The notes: generated by a model from the letters alone, not told the origin. A stretch of DNA of 9,994 bases from Bdellovibrionaceae bacterium UBA2466 (GCA_002342225.1 DDPO01000094.1:10568-20561), one strand, 5' to 3'; counted from the stretch's first letter, positions 1-6,963 are shown. Numbers and translations: made by a program.

Positions 1-1071
1 AAGCCAAATAGGCTTACTGGCTTTGTTAAGCCATGGAGTGATCACGTCTCTAAGTGGCCCCACCCACGGTTCTACGAGAACAACTCCATCGAACGATTGA
101 CACCATTTGTGAAAACCAGGTTCATTTTCAATCGGTGTTATTACTTTCTTAAAATGATATTGAAGTCGTGAGCTCGTATCTTCCATCGTTCTTCGGTCAA
201 AGTGGGCTACGTGAGCTTTGATGGAAGGAGTTTGGTTAAGTAATAGCCCGATACTTTCGAAAGGAAATTGGCCTACTGAAGTCTCTTCAATGCTTAAGTC
301 TTCTTTGTGAACTAAGAGGCCGAGCTTAAGAATTGGAAGCTCCGTGAGACCAAACAGAGGCAAAGATTCAATACGGTGGAGAGAATGTGATTCCACGATT
401 GGGGCTGGCGATTCATTTAAAACCCCTACAGGATAAAATCTTCCCGCCGTGAACTTTTCGATATTTTCAGCACGAGCTACGTAATGTTTTCCAGCGGTTT
501 GAAGCCCCGCGACCCAACGCCATGAGAGCGTATTAGACGCAGCATCGGCATCGAGTAGTTCGCTTAAAAACAACTGAGCCCCGAGCTGCCAAGGAAGGTT
601 CAAAGTAAAGATCCAGATCGAAGCAAACCACATCCGCGTGTGATTATGCAGGTAACCAGTATCGGCGAGCTCTTTGCGCCAATTATCGAAAGCTTCAATC
701 CCTGTCGCCCCTTCGAGTGCGAGACGATATTTTTCAGATTTTGGTTCATTCTCCAAAGCTACGAGATCTCTTTGAAAGTTATCCCAAACGGAAGGGTGCC
801 ACTCAAGCCATCCTTTCCAATAAGTTCGCCAAACGACTTCTTGTACGAATTTTTCACAAGAATGAAAATTATGAGTAGAAAGCGTTTGTCTTAGGACTTC
901 TTCTTCGCTTAAGAGTCTTCTCTGAATGGCAGGTGAGAGCCGACTCGTGTTTCCCGTTTCTTTAGGACTCCAATCGAAGTTTCGATTCTGTGCATAACGG
1001 TGCCCTGCTTCGGGGAGAAAGGCCGCAAGCTTTTGTAAAGCCAATTCACGAGAAAAGATTTCACTTAGCAT
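1..1071 (-). CDS. Photolyase-like FAD-binding domain protein, 3' end cut by window edge
   Basis: The frame is open for 357 codons from an ATG at 1071 to the window edge, so the C-terminus is missing. The photolyase FAD-binding (C-terminal-type) domain sits at the N-terminus, roughly residues 40-215. Visible landmarks are SRLSP (43-47), EVVW with E78 and W81 matching the CPD-contacting Glu274 and Trp277 of E. coli PhrB, TGYLHNHTRM (138-147), and SNTLSWRWVAG (179-189). Spacing places W161, N180 and W184 at PhrB Trp359, Asn378 and Trp382, so two of the three classical electron-transfer tryptophans remain. The antenna domain normally found at the N-terminus is absent. Instead residues about 245-357 look alpha/beta (KLGLLVHKEDL; GVVLVEPWVGPL), as I recall from similar alphaproteobacterial proteins. 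The ATG follows the TAA of the DUF2256 gene without a gap, so the two are probably translationally coupled. Family assignment is firm; repair activity versus a signalling role cannot be decided. Confidence 0.85.
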   Translation of the reverse strand, partial: MLSEIFSRELALQKLAAFLPEAGHRYAQNRNFDWSPKETGNTSRLSPAIQRRLLSEEEVLRQTLSTHNFHSCEKFVQEVVWRTYWKGWLEWHPSVWDNFQRDLVALENEPKSEKYRLALEGATGIEAFDNWRKELADTGYLHNHTRMWFASIWIFTLNLPWQLGAQLFLSELLDADAASNTLSWRWVAGLQTAGKHYVARAENIEKFTAGRFYPVGVLNESPAPIVESHSLHRIESLPLFGLTELPILKLGLLVHKEDLSIEETSVGQFPFESIGLLLNQTPSIKAHVAHFDRRTMEDTSSRLQYHFKKVITPIENEPGFHKWCQSFDGVVLVEPWVGPLRDVITPWLNKASKPIWL

Positions 1072-1218
1072 TTAAGGGGCCCTTTTTGAAGCGCGGTCTC
1101 CTGCACAACGTTTGCTGCAATATTTGACATGTTCCCAGTTTTTTTCCCATTTTTTTCTCCAAGTGAAAGGGCGATTACAAACAGGGCATATTTTTTGGGG
1201 TAGGTTCTCTTTTTTCAC
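1072..1218 (-). CDS. DUF2256 small zinc-binding-type protein
   Basis: A 48-residue protein starting with GTG, reading [14 protein letters not shown]. It carries two cysteine pairs, CPVC (residues 11-14) and CSKRC (34-38), around an aromatic and basic core (RPFTWRKKW). This is the DUF2256 pattern, a short protein family commonly encoded beside cryptochrome/photolyase genes; its biochemical role is unknown to me. The Cys arrangement suggests a zinc knuckle. The GTG overlaps the TGA of the upstream cryptochrome (GTGA), and a GGGG-rich stretch just upstream may serve as a weak ribosome binding site. The frame stays open further upstream to an ATG at 1386, but that part lies inside the cryptochrome gene in another frame and is low-complexity lysine/arginine, so the 104-residue version is rejected as the primary product. 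Confidence 0.85.
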   Translation of the reverse strand: MKKENLPQKICPVCNRPFTWRKKWEKNWEHVKYCSKRCAGDRASKRAP

Positions 1219-2681
1219 TTTTTCCCCTTTTCTCTTTTTTTTCGGCTTCCGTGTTTTAAATAGACCTGTTTTGAGGCCTCTTTGACCTCTTTTTGCGAAC
1301 GCCAAGAGAAGATTCTTTTTTTTGCTTCTTGATAAGCCGTAGCATGATCCACGATGGGGGCAGGATAATTTTTTCCGATGATACACCCTACTTGTCTTTG
1401 GAGGGTCTTCGACATCTTTTGGGGTTCTGCAATAAAGTCAGTGGGAACAGCTTTCAGTTCAGGAACCCATTTCTTGATAAACTCACCATGAGGGTCTTGA
1501 TCTAAGACCTGCTTAATGGGGGAATAGATTCGAATAGCATTGATGCCAGTGGTTCCTGACTGCATTTGAAATTGGCTAAAGTGGATGCCAGGTTCAAAAT
1601 CTAAAAAGTGTTTGGCCAAAAACAGAGCCGGCTCTCTCCAGTGTAGCCATAGGTGATAGCTTGCAAAAGACACAAGCATGGCTCTCATTCGAAAGTTGAT
1701 CCAACCTGTTTGGTGGAGAGATCTCATGCAAGCGTCTACCATGGGATAACCAGTTTCCCCTCTTTTCCATGCCTCGAAAAATTCACTGTTAAAACTATTT
1801 TCTCTTAATCCATCCATTTTTCGATTCATGTTTTGAAACTCAATGGTGGGTTCATCTTCAAGTTTCTGCATAAAATGGCAGTGCCATCTGAGCCTCGAAG
1901 AAAAAGCAGCAAGAGAAGATTTCCAGCCCGATTCACTAAAACCTTCACTTCTTTGGAAAAGCACTGCATGCCAAACTTCTCTGATAGACATCACACCAAA
2001 ACTAAAAAATGGGCTCAACCGACTGCAAGCTTCCCAAGCTGTAAGAGGAGAGGACATTTCTTTGGAATAGTATCGACCTCGAACTTGGAGAAAGCTCTCC
2101 AAAGTGGCTCGAGCTTCAATAGCGCCACCTTTTTGGCGAAAGGGTTTTGAACAGGGTTCAAAGTCAAATTGTTTAATTTCGCCTGAGATAGTTTCCTTGC
2201 AACTTGAAACAGTGCCACTTATCGAAACAGGAGGGAGGGTCATGAATTTATTCCACTGAGAGGCCCAACCGTCTCGAGATTTAAGTCCCCGAATGATTCC
2301 AAATTGAGGGTAGTCTCTATATTTGACTCCGTTTTCTTTACACCATTTTTTGACGTTTTTATCGCGTTCAAAAGTGAGGAAATTTCCAGTCTCCTGATGA
2401 CTATGAATAGCTTCTATGGACACATAACGTTTTAAGTTATTTAAAACATCGACCACTTCACCGACAAAGCGATAAAGCTTTATGCCGGTTTTTTGTAAAT
2501 CTTTTTCCAGAGAATCAAGTGATTCATTTAAGAAAGCCCCATGGGAAGAATCCCATTCTTTGGACCGAATGATAGAAGGCTCATAAACGTAAAAACATAG
2601 GACCTTTCCGGCCTTACACCCTTCACTGAGTGCTGCGTGGTCTTGAATTCTAAGATCTCTTTTCAACCAAACAAGCTGCAT
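1215..2681 (-). CDS. Cryptochrome/photolyase family flavoprotein
   Basis: A 488-residue protein, the usual length for the family. The N-terminal alpha/beta antenna domain begins [16 protein letters not shown] (residues 3-18). The FAD-binding domain spans about 195-460, with [10 protein letters not shown] (220-229), [18 protein letters not shown] (310-327), HWRE (347-350), the [13 protein letters not shown] region (376-388) and [10 protein letters not shown] (400-409). Aligned by spacing to E. coli PhrB, Trp359 is kept (W348), but Trp382 becomes F371, Trp306 becomes N295, the flavin N5 neighbour Asn378 becomes H367, and the CPD-contacting Glu274 becomes R263, while Trp277 is kept (W266). It is therefore not a textbook class I CPD photolyase and belongs to a divergent clade in the superfamily; substrate or sensory role is open. 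The tail (residues 479-488) is strongly basic. It is the first gene of a three-gene operon. Upstream of the ATG a GGGAG lies about 13 nt away, a weak ribosome site. Confidence 0.93.
   Translation of the reverse strand: MQLVWLKRDLRIQDHAALSEGCKAGKVLCFYVYEPSIIRSKEWDSSHGAFLNESLDSLEKDLQKTGIKLYRFVGEVVDVLNNLKRYVSIEAIHSHQETGNFLTFERDKNVKKWCKENGVKYRDYPQFGIIRGLKSRDGWASQWNKFMTLPPVSISGTVSSCKETISGEIKQFDFEPCSKPFRQKGGAIEARATLESFLQVRGRYYSKEMSSPLTAWEACSRLSPFFSFGVMSIREVWHAVLFQRSEGFSESGWKSSLAAFSSRLRWHCHFMQKLEDEPTIEFQNMNRKMDGLRENSFNSEFFEAWKRGETGYPMVDACMRSLHQTGWINFRMRAMLVSFASYHLWLHWREPALFLAKHFLDFEPGIHFSQFQMQSGTTGINAIRIYSPIKQVLDQDPHGEFIKKWVPELKAVPTDFIAEPQKMSKTLQRQVGCIIGKNYPAPIVDHATAYQEAKKRIFSWRSQKEVKEASKQVYLKHGSRKKREKGKK
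1235..1242 (-). other. A8 homopolymer at cryptochrome 3' end, possible -1 slippage site
   Basis: On the minus strand the cryptochrome reads CGA AAA AAA AGA, which puts a perfect slippery heptamer A AAA AAA in the zero frame eight codons before its stop. A -1 shift here leads into the frame of the DUF2256 gene with no stop before the DUF2256 GTG, giving a single fused polypeptide. Whether slippage occurs is not shown; a purine-rich GGGG stretch lies downstream, and I see no clear stimulatory hairpin. Confidence 0.3.
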
Positions 2682-2822
2682 AAATAGTGTCAGTCTCCCA
2701 ACAAGCTTAACCGGTAGCGGTCACAAAAAATAGCGAGATGAAACAAAAATCGAAGCAAAGTGATTTCCATCAAAGGCCACTGGAGAGATTTGAAAAGCGC
2801 AGCAATTCGAAAAACTCAGGTT
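2682..2822 (-). promoter_or_regulatory. Leader region of the cryptochrome operon, no clear signals
   Basis: This 141-bp gap follows the HEPN copy 1 stop and precedes the cryptochrome start. It should hold the terminator of the first MNT/HEPN cassette and the promoter of the photolyase operon. I see only a weak AAAAC-TCAG-GTTTT hairpin at its right end and no convincing promoter or light-regulator site. Confidence 0.3.
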
Positions 2823-3227
2823 TTATTTCGAAATCTGTCGTTCAGCCCATTTAAAAAAGCGATCTGCCACTTGAATGGCCGCTTTGATTTCCTCTTGGGT
2901 GATTTCGAGGTACCCCTCTTCATATCTCCTAACGGTCGCAAACTCGGACAGTCCCTCAATAGAACCATGACCCATGGGCGTAGAAATTTCCTCAGGAAGT
3001 ATGCTAATGATAGCTTCTAAATCATGAGTCAGTGGCACATTTTTTTTGAAGTGAACTAAAACTGCCTTGAGTGACTTTTCAATCGATTGCTGCGCAATAA
3101 AAAATATATTCTCAGGGCGCCCCTTCTTGGACTTCGCCAATATTTTAGCTGACTCAAGATCCCCTTCCGCAATTTTAAGGAGAGACTTGGCGTAAGCAGG
3201 ATTAAACTTTTTAGATTTTGGGGTCAT
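2823..3227 (-). CDS. HEPN domain protein, copy 1 (putative toxin of MNT/HEPN pair)
   Basis: A 134-residue, mostly helical protein of the HEPN fold (PF05168-like). The core is LLKIAEGDLESAK (residues 16-28), the helix NIFFIAQQSIEKSLKAVL (40-57), THDL (67-70) and FATVRRYEEG (96-105). HEPN proteins encoded next to minimal nucleotidyltransferases are usually RNase-like toxins or substrates of their partner. I do not find the RX4-6H motif of catalytic HEPN RNases, so nuclease activity is uncertain. The start at 3227 is chosen because AGGAG lies 5 nt upstream; a longer open frame to 3422 runs through the MNT gene in another frame. The gene overlaps the MNT gene upstream by 17 nt, which argues for a co-translated pair. 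It is clearly related to the HEPN gene at 4275. Confidence 0.85.
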   Translation of the reverse strand: MTPKSKKFNPAYAKSLLKIAEGDLESAKILAKSKKGRPENIFFIAQQSIEKSLKAVLVHFKKNVPLTHDLEAIISILPEEISTPMGHGSIEGLSEFATVRRYEEGYLEITQEEIKAAIQVADRFFKWAERQISK

Positions 3228-3576
3228 TGCCTCTCCTAAATAGAGTTTTTCCCTCTTCCCTTGCGACAAAAAAGACTCCTCCCAACCGACTTCTTGATTC
3301 AAAGTGTTCCCGATCCACAAACAGGGCATCCACGGGCCAAAAGTTCTTCCTGTTTTTGTGAAATCGTTTCGAGCCCGCACGAGCCCCGACTTTAGTTGGG
3401 AAAATAGCCACAAAATCCACATCGGAGGCTTCCGTCATTTCCCCTCGAGCTGCGCTGCCAAAAAGAATAATTTCCTCAACTTCAGGCAATTCTTTTAGCT
3501 CATTCAAAAAGCCATTTACGACCGAATCGACTTCTTCTTGAGAGAGTTTTTTAGCTGTCAATTTCACTAGGCTCAT
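3211..3576 (-). CDS. Minimal nucleotidyltransferase (MNT), copy 1, putative antitoxin
   Basis: A 121-residue protein of the DNA polymerase beta-like nucleotidyltransferase superfamily. The signature is LFGSAARGEMTEASDVDF (residues 38-55): Gly40-Ser41 for nucleotide phosphate binding and Asp52/Asp54 for metal binding, with a third acidic residue in PVDALFV (D83). In characterised MntA/HepT systems the MNT partner silences the HEPN toxin by adding AMP; that activity here is inferred from family and neighbour. The start at 3576 is chosen because the domain begins shortly after it. The open frame runs further up to 3681, but that extension (rich in W, V, C and S) looks non-coding and would cover the intergenic repeats. 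No strong Shine-Dalgarno precedes 3576; a TATCAT close to the start could give a very short leader. Confidence 0.85.
   Translation of the reverse strand: MSLVKLTAKKLSQEEVDSVVNGFLNELKELPEVEEIILFGSAARGEMTEASDVDFVAIFPTKVGARAGSKRFHKNRKNFWPVDALFVDREHFESRSRLGGVFFVAREEGKTLFRRGNDPKI
3233..3237 (-). promoter_or_regulatory. Ribosome binding site deciding the HEPN copy 1 start
   Basis: AGGAG on the minus strand is separated by five bases from the ATG at 3227. It lies inside the end of the MNT coding sequence, so it allows translation of HEPN from the same messenger and rules against the longer open frame. Confidence 0.75.
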
Positions 3577-3885
3577 CGTGCTCTTGATGATACAGCCAAA
3601 GCGCAAGAATAGACAAATTTCATTTCGTGCAGACCGCAGTGACCACGAAACGACCACGAACCAACAAATACTTAGAAACATTGCTATTATTGAACAATAT
3701 CAATTAGTTAAATCGATTTTCTCTCACCCCTTTTTCCTAGCTGTTACGGACTGGCTTTAGCTCGAACAGAACACGAATCAAGCACGCTCAAAAGCTTGGG
3801 TTTTTGATCAGAATGGCAAGCCCTTTAAGTCTTAACGGCTTCGACTCTAATTAGCTTTCCATTCGCAAAAATCCCTCCTAAAGTA
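3577..3885. other. 309-bp spacer between divergent MNT/HEPN cassettes
   Basis: The start codons of the two MNT genes face away from each other across this stretch, so it must hold the promoters of both cassettes. It is AT-rich in the middle (about 3660-3720), with a TATTG-AA-CAATA inverted repeat near 3686-3700. Repeated CACGAA motifs are described separately. I see no protein-coding sequence and no convincing consensus -35/-10 pair on either strand; TTGTCT/TATCAT (18-bp spacer) just upstream of 3576 on minus is the best, weak candidate. Confidence 0.6.
3623..3660. repeat. CACGAA repeat cluster, possible operator
   Basis: TTTCGTG (3623-3629) and CACGAAA (3644-3650) form a perfect 7-bp inverted repeat. 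GACCACGAA occurs twice in direct orientation at 3641-3649 and 3652-3660, a period of 11 bases, about one helical turn. A further CACGAA is at 3772-3777. The cluster lies 48-85 bases upstream of the minus-strand MNT start, a position suited to an operator or activator site. No regulator is identified. Confidence 0.4.
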
Positions 3886-4278
3886 ATGGATAGTATGCGG
3901 CCCTTACGAGTCACAAGAAAACCGTTAGATCCCGAATTTCAGAAAGCTGAGATCCGTAGGATAACCGAAATTATTTCAACAACTGTGAATCCTCTTGCTG
4001 TCTTTTGCTTTGGCTCGGCTTCCGAGGGTAAAGCCACCGATCAATCCGATTTCGATTTTTTAATCGTATTGGACGAAACAGCATCAGTGCAGAACGCCCG
4101 ACTCAATTTAAGGCCTTATTTTCCTCTCTCGGAATTTCCAGTCGACATCATCTGGAAAAAGAAGTCAGACTTCCTTAAACAAAAGGAAATCGGCGGAATT
4201 TCCATGGTGGCGTGGGAAGATGGGGTTTGTACTTACTCCGTGGATAATAACCTGTTTCATACAGCGCGAAACTTATGA
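3886..4278 (+). CDS. Minimal nucleotidyltransferase (MNT), copy 2, putative antitoxin
   Basis: A 130-residue MNT-fold protein and the partner of the HEPN gene that follows. The signature is CFGSASEGKATDQSDFDF (residues 41-58), with Gly43-Ser44, Asp55/Asp57 and a third Asp in FPVDIIW (D87), so the metal-binding residues are intact. The usual Arg of the GSxARG motif is replaced (GSASEG), unlike copy 1. Expected role is nucleotidylation, probably AMP transfer, of the HEPN partner, by analogy with MntA/HepT. The start is uncertain: ATG at 3886 and ATG at 3895 are both possible and neither has a good Shine-Dalgarno; domain position fits either. Its TGA overlaps the ATG of the next gene (ATGA). Confidence 0.83.
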   Translation: MDSMRPLRVTRKPLDPEFQKAEIRRITEIISTTVNPLAVFCFGSASEGKATDQSDFDFLIVLDETASVQNARLNLRPYFPLSEFPVDIIWKKKSDFLKQKEIGGISMVAWEDGVCTYSVDNNLFHTARNL

Positions 4279-4670
4279 CGAAGAAAAAACTTTTTAAAAA
4301 AGAATATGGCATTGAACTCCTCAAAATTGCTGAAGGGGATTTGGAAACCGCCAAAGGTCTTATTAAAGTCAAAATGGGACGAAGAGAAAATATTCTCTTT
4401 CACCTCGAGCAAGTCATTGAGAAGAGCTTGAAGGCAGTTCTTTGCGCCAAAGGTATCCCTCTACCCTTCACTCATGAATTAGGTATTATTCTAGAGCTTT
4501 TTCCCACCGAGCTTGTAGTTCCTAACTCAGACGACATGGTTGATCTAGGTCAGTTTGCTTCAGTACGGCGATACGAAGAAGGCGTTGCGGAGCTCACGGA
4601 TGATGAGATTCAAGAGACTCTGTGTTTGGCTACCGAAACATTAAAATGGGCAAAAACCACCCTTCGGTAG
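4275..4670 (+). CDS. HEPN domain protein, copy 2 (putative toxin of MNT/HEPN pair)
   Basis: A 131-residue HEPN-fold protein, clearly paralogous to the minus-strand copy. Shared blocks are LLKIAEGDLE-AK (residues 15-27), IEKSLKAVL (48-56), TH-L (66-69) and VRRYEEG (97-103), with similar length and only small gaps. The start ATG overlaps the TGA of the MNT gene by four bases, the typical coupling of a toxin-antitoxin pair. R36-x6-H43 (GRRENILFH) fits the spacing of the HEPN RX4-6H motif, but it lies in an early helix rather than the usual catalytic position, and copy 1 has Ile in place of the His. The gene ends in a 130-bp spacer facing the end of ppk. Confidence 0.85.
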   Translation: MTKKKLFKKEYGIELLKIAEGDLETAKGLIKVKMGRRENILFHLEQVIEKSLKAVLCAKGIPLPFTHELGIILELFPTELVVPNSDDMVDLGQFASVRRYEEGVAELTDDEIQETLCLATETLKWAKTTLR

Positions 4671-4777
4671 GCGAGTCTATTTGTCCAACCAAATCGTCGA
4701 TGCCGTTCGGACCTCACAACTATTACTCATTGACCCACCAAGTGAATAGGCCTTAGCGTTCAAGTAAACCGAGGGAA

Positions 4778-4794
4778 CTTCTAGATACTAGAAG
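4778..4794. terminator. Perfect 7-bp stem-loop between convergent HEPN copy 2 and ppk
   Basis: CTTCTAG (4778-4784) and CTAGAAG (4788-4794) pair perfectly around an ATA loop. The hairpin lies 7 nt past the ppk stop on minus and 107 nt past the HEPN stop on plus, where a bidirectional terminator is expected. It has no U-tract on either side and only three G-C pairs, so a transcript-end stabilising hairpin is an equal possibility. The rest of 4671-4800 shows nothing recognisable. Confidence 0.4.
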
Positions 4795-4800
4795 GCTAAA

Positions 4801-6963
4801 TCAGGAGGGTATCAGCGTTCGTTCAGAGCTCTTATTTGAAGCCTCAAAGGAATTCGTGTTCAAGCTTTGAGTCAGGACCTCTGACATCAAACTTGATTGG
4901 GCCGACTCCTGATGAAAAAGACTCACTCTCTTTGCATAACTCCCATCACACCGCAAATCCCAAGCCTGACAGGTGTCATTCCAATAAATATTTAGGATGT
5001 GACTTAGCTGTTTCTTTAACTCACAGTCCTCGATTGGAGTCAGGGCCTCAACTCTTGAATTTAAATTCCTTGTCATCAAATCAGAAGAACCAATAAAAAA
5101 CTCGCCGCCTAATTCCTCTTTCGCTCCATTTCTAAAATAAAAAATTCTGGAGTGTTCTAAAAATCTTCCCAAAATGGAAATCACTCTTATGTTTTCACTT
5201 AACCCTTTAACTTGGGGTTTCAGACAACAGATGGAGCGAACGATAAGATCAACTTTAACTCCGGCTTGAGAGGCTTGGTAAAAGGACTCAATGAGTTCAG
5301 GATCTTCCAGATTATTTAACTTAATGAAGATATGCCCTTTTCCTCCCTTACGAACATGATCCACTTCCCGTTCTATCATCCTAAGAAAACTCGTTCTCAT
5401 GTCGAACGGAGCTACTAAGAGCTTCTTAAAATGCCAATAGAGTGACTTCCCTGTTAAGCGGTGAAAAAGATGAACAACATCCTCGGTTATCTCTGGATTG
5501 GCAGTAAAATACCCTAGATCGGTATAATACTGAGCTGTTCTTGCATTATAATTCCCAGTCCCAATGTGAACGTATGAACGCATTGAGATGCCTTCTTGCC
5601 TAACCACGAGAGCAATCTTGGAATGTGTTTTCAGTCCTTTAATTCCGTAAACCACATGAACGCCTGCTTTCTCTAGCGCTTGAGCTGCCAAAATGTTTCT
5701 CTCTTCATCGAACCTAGCCTGAAGTTCGACAAGACAAGCAACTTGCTTGCCCGCAGCAGCTGCCCTTATAAGGTAAGGAATAAATGGACTATCTTCGCCA
5801 GTTCGATAAATAGTCATTTTAATGGCTACAACACTGGGATCTTCGCTGGCGTCTCGAATAAACCGCTCAACGCTTGAGTTAAAGCTCTCAAAAGGATGAT
5901 GGACCAAAACATCTCTCTTTTTAATACAATCAAAAATACTTTCCTGAGTGTCCTTAAAAGCAACTGGAGCTATTGGAATCCAAGGGTTAAACAGCCATTC
6001 TCTTTTTCGAATTTCGGAAAGAGGTTCTAATTGATAAAACTCCATCCCCATAGGGAGTTCATAAATCTCGTCATCTTTTAGGCAGAGTTCCTCTTTTAAA
6101 ATTGAAACGATTCTCAAATCCGCTCCATGGGAATGTTCCAATCTTAAAGCTTCTGCAAATCTTCTTTCTTTGAGCTCTTCAGCGACAATCTCGAGCAAAT
6201 CATCATTTTCATCATCTTCAGACTCATCTCGGCCCACAATCGCATTTCGAGTCACCCGAAAGTAGGTACGGCTTAACACTCTCATTCCGGGAAACAAAAG
6301 ATCGAGGTGATTTGCAATCAAGTCATGTGAACTAATAAATTGTTTTTTGTCACTACCCTCCGAGGTGGGGATCCGAATCCAAGCAGGAAACACAGTAGGT
6401 AACTTCACTCTTGCAAAAAAAGGCTCGGCTGTTTCATCAGGGTCCTCTAATAAAATGCCAATGGAGACTGAAAGATTAGAAATAAACGGAAACGGATGGC
6501 CGCTATCCACCACAAGAGGGGTTAATACCGGAAAAAAATTCTCCTTAAAAAAATCTATTGCCCAAGATTTTTGGGATTGGTTCAGATTTTTAAAGCTAAC
6601 GGTTTCAACTCCCCCTTCGGAAAGTTCGGGAAGAAGCTGAGTTTGAACAAAATCGGCCTGTTTTTTTAAAAGCGATTCCACCGTCTCGCGAATATTACCT
6701 AAGCTTTGCTCCAAAGCTCGCCGAGATTCTTCATCTAAGGCGTCTGAGGCTTCACGTTTTCGCTTAAGTGCCCCGACCCTCTTCATAAAATATTCGTCTA
6801 AATTTGAGGTGAAAATCGAATGAAACTTCAGTCGTTCCAGCAATGGATTTTTTGGGTTCCTAACCTCTTCAAGAACTCTGTCGTTGAAAGATAACCAACT
6901 TAACTCGCGGTCGATTAACCAAGAGCTGTCTGATAGGGTTTTCATCGCCCCGAAAGTTATCAT
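4801..6963 (-). CDS. ppk: Polyphosphate kinase (PPK1)
   Basis: A 720-residue PPK1, slightly longer than the 688 of E. coli. It reversibly transfers the terminal phosphate of ATP to inorganic polyphosphate, usually membrane-associated. The N-terminal domain begins DRELSWLSFNDRVLEE (residues 18-33) with SNLDEYFMKRVG following. The catalytic half carries VELQARFDEERN, then KTHSK with H447 and YVHIGTGNYN with H466; their 19-residue spacing matches the E. coli pair His435/His454, the first being the autophosphorylated residue. All expected active-site motifs are intact. The last ~35 residues are a Ser-rich tail outside the conserved fold. The start could be ATG 6963 (GGAAAGAG upstream) or ATG 6945 (MKTLSDSS); both leave the domain whole. 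It lies 6 nt after ppx and is probably co-transcribed with it. Confidence 0.97.
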   Translation of the reverse strand: MITFGAMKTLSDSSWLIDRELSWLSFNDRVLEEVRNPKNPLLERLKFHSIFTSNLDEYFMKRVGALKRKREASDALDEESRRALEQSLGNIRETVESLLKKQADFVQTQLLPELSEGGVETVSFKNLNQSQKSWAIDFFKENFFPVLTPLVVDSGHPFPFISNLSVSIGILLEDPDETAEPFFARVKLPTVFPAWIRIPTSEGSDKKQFISSHDLIANHLDLLFPGMRVLSRTYFRVTRNAIVGRDESEDDENDDLLEIVAEELKERRFAEALRLEHSHGADLRIVSILKEELCLKDDEIYELPMGMEFYQLEPLSEIRKREWLFNPWIPIAPVAFKDTQESIFDCIKKRDVLVHHPFESFNSSVERFIRDASEDPSVVAIKMTIYRTGEDSPFIPYLIRAAAAGKQVACLVELQARFDEERNILAAQALEKAGVHVVYGIKGLKTHSKIALVVRQEGISMRSYVHIGTGNYNARTAQYYTDLGYFTANPEITEDVVHLFHRLTGKSLYWHFKKLLVAPFDMRTSFLRMIEREVDHVRKGGKGHIFIKLNNLEDPELIESFYQASQAGVKVDLIVRSICCLKPQVKGLSENIRVISILGRFLEHSRIFYFRNGAKEELGGEFFIGSSDLMTRNLNSRVEALTPIEDCELKKQLSHILNIYWNDTCQAWDLRCDGSYAKRVSLFHQESAQSSLMSEVLTQSLNTNSFEASNKSSERTLIPS

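Noticed and set aside
1074..1086. Near-palindrome AAGGGGCCCTT at the DUF2256/FAD-protein junction
   Set aside because: It has no loop and lies within coding sequence; it probably reflects the Arg-Ala-Pro codons and a weak ribosome site rather than a structure.
1072..1386. A 104-residue open frame containing DUF2256 with a long basic N-terminus
   Set aside because: The extra 56 residues overlap the cryptochrome gene out of frame and are low-complexity; the GTG at 1218 overlapping the stop fits operon coupling. Kept only as the frameshift idea.
3228..3422. N-terminal extension of HEPN copy 1 starting at 3422
   Set aside because: It lies within the MNT gene in another frame; AGGAG five bases before 3227 marks the true start.
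3577..3681. N-terminal extension of MNT copy 1 starting at 3681
   Set aside because: The 35 residues resemble translated intergenic DNA and would cover the CACGAA repeats; the MNT domain starts after the Met at 3576.
3840..3885. Minus-strand AGGAGGG ahead of an ATG in the MNT spacer
   Set aside because: The reading frame ends after three codons (MES, then TAA), so it is not a gene. The CCCTCCT on plus is its complement and may be chance.
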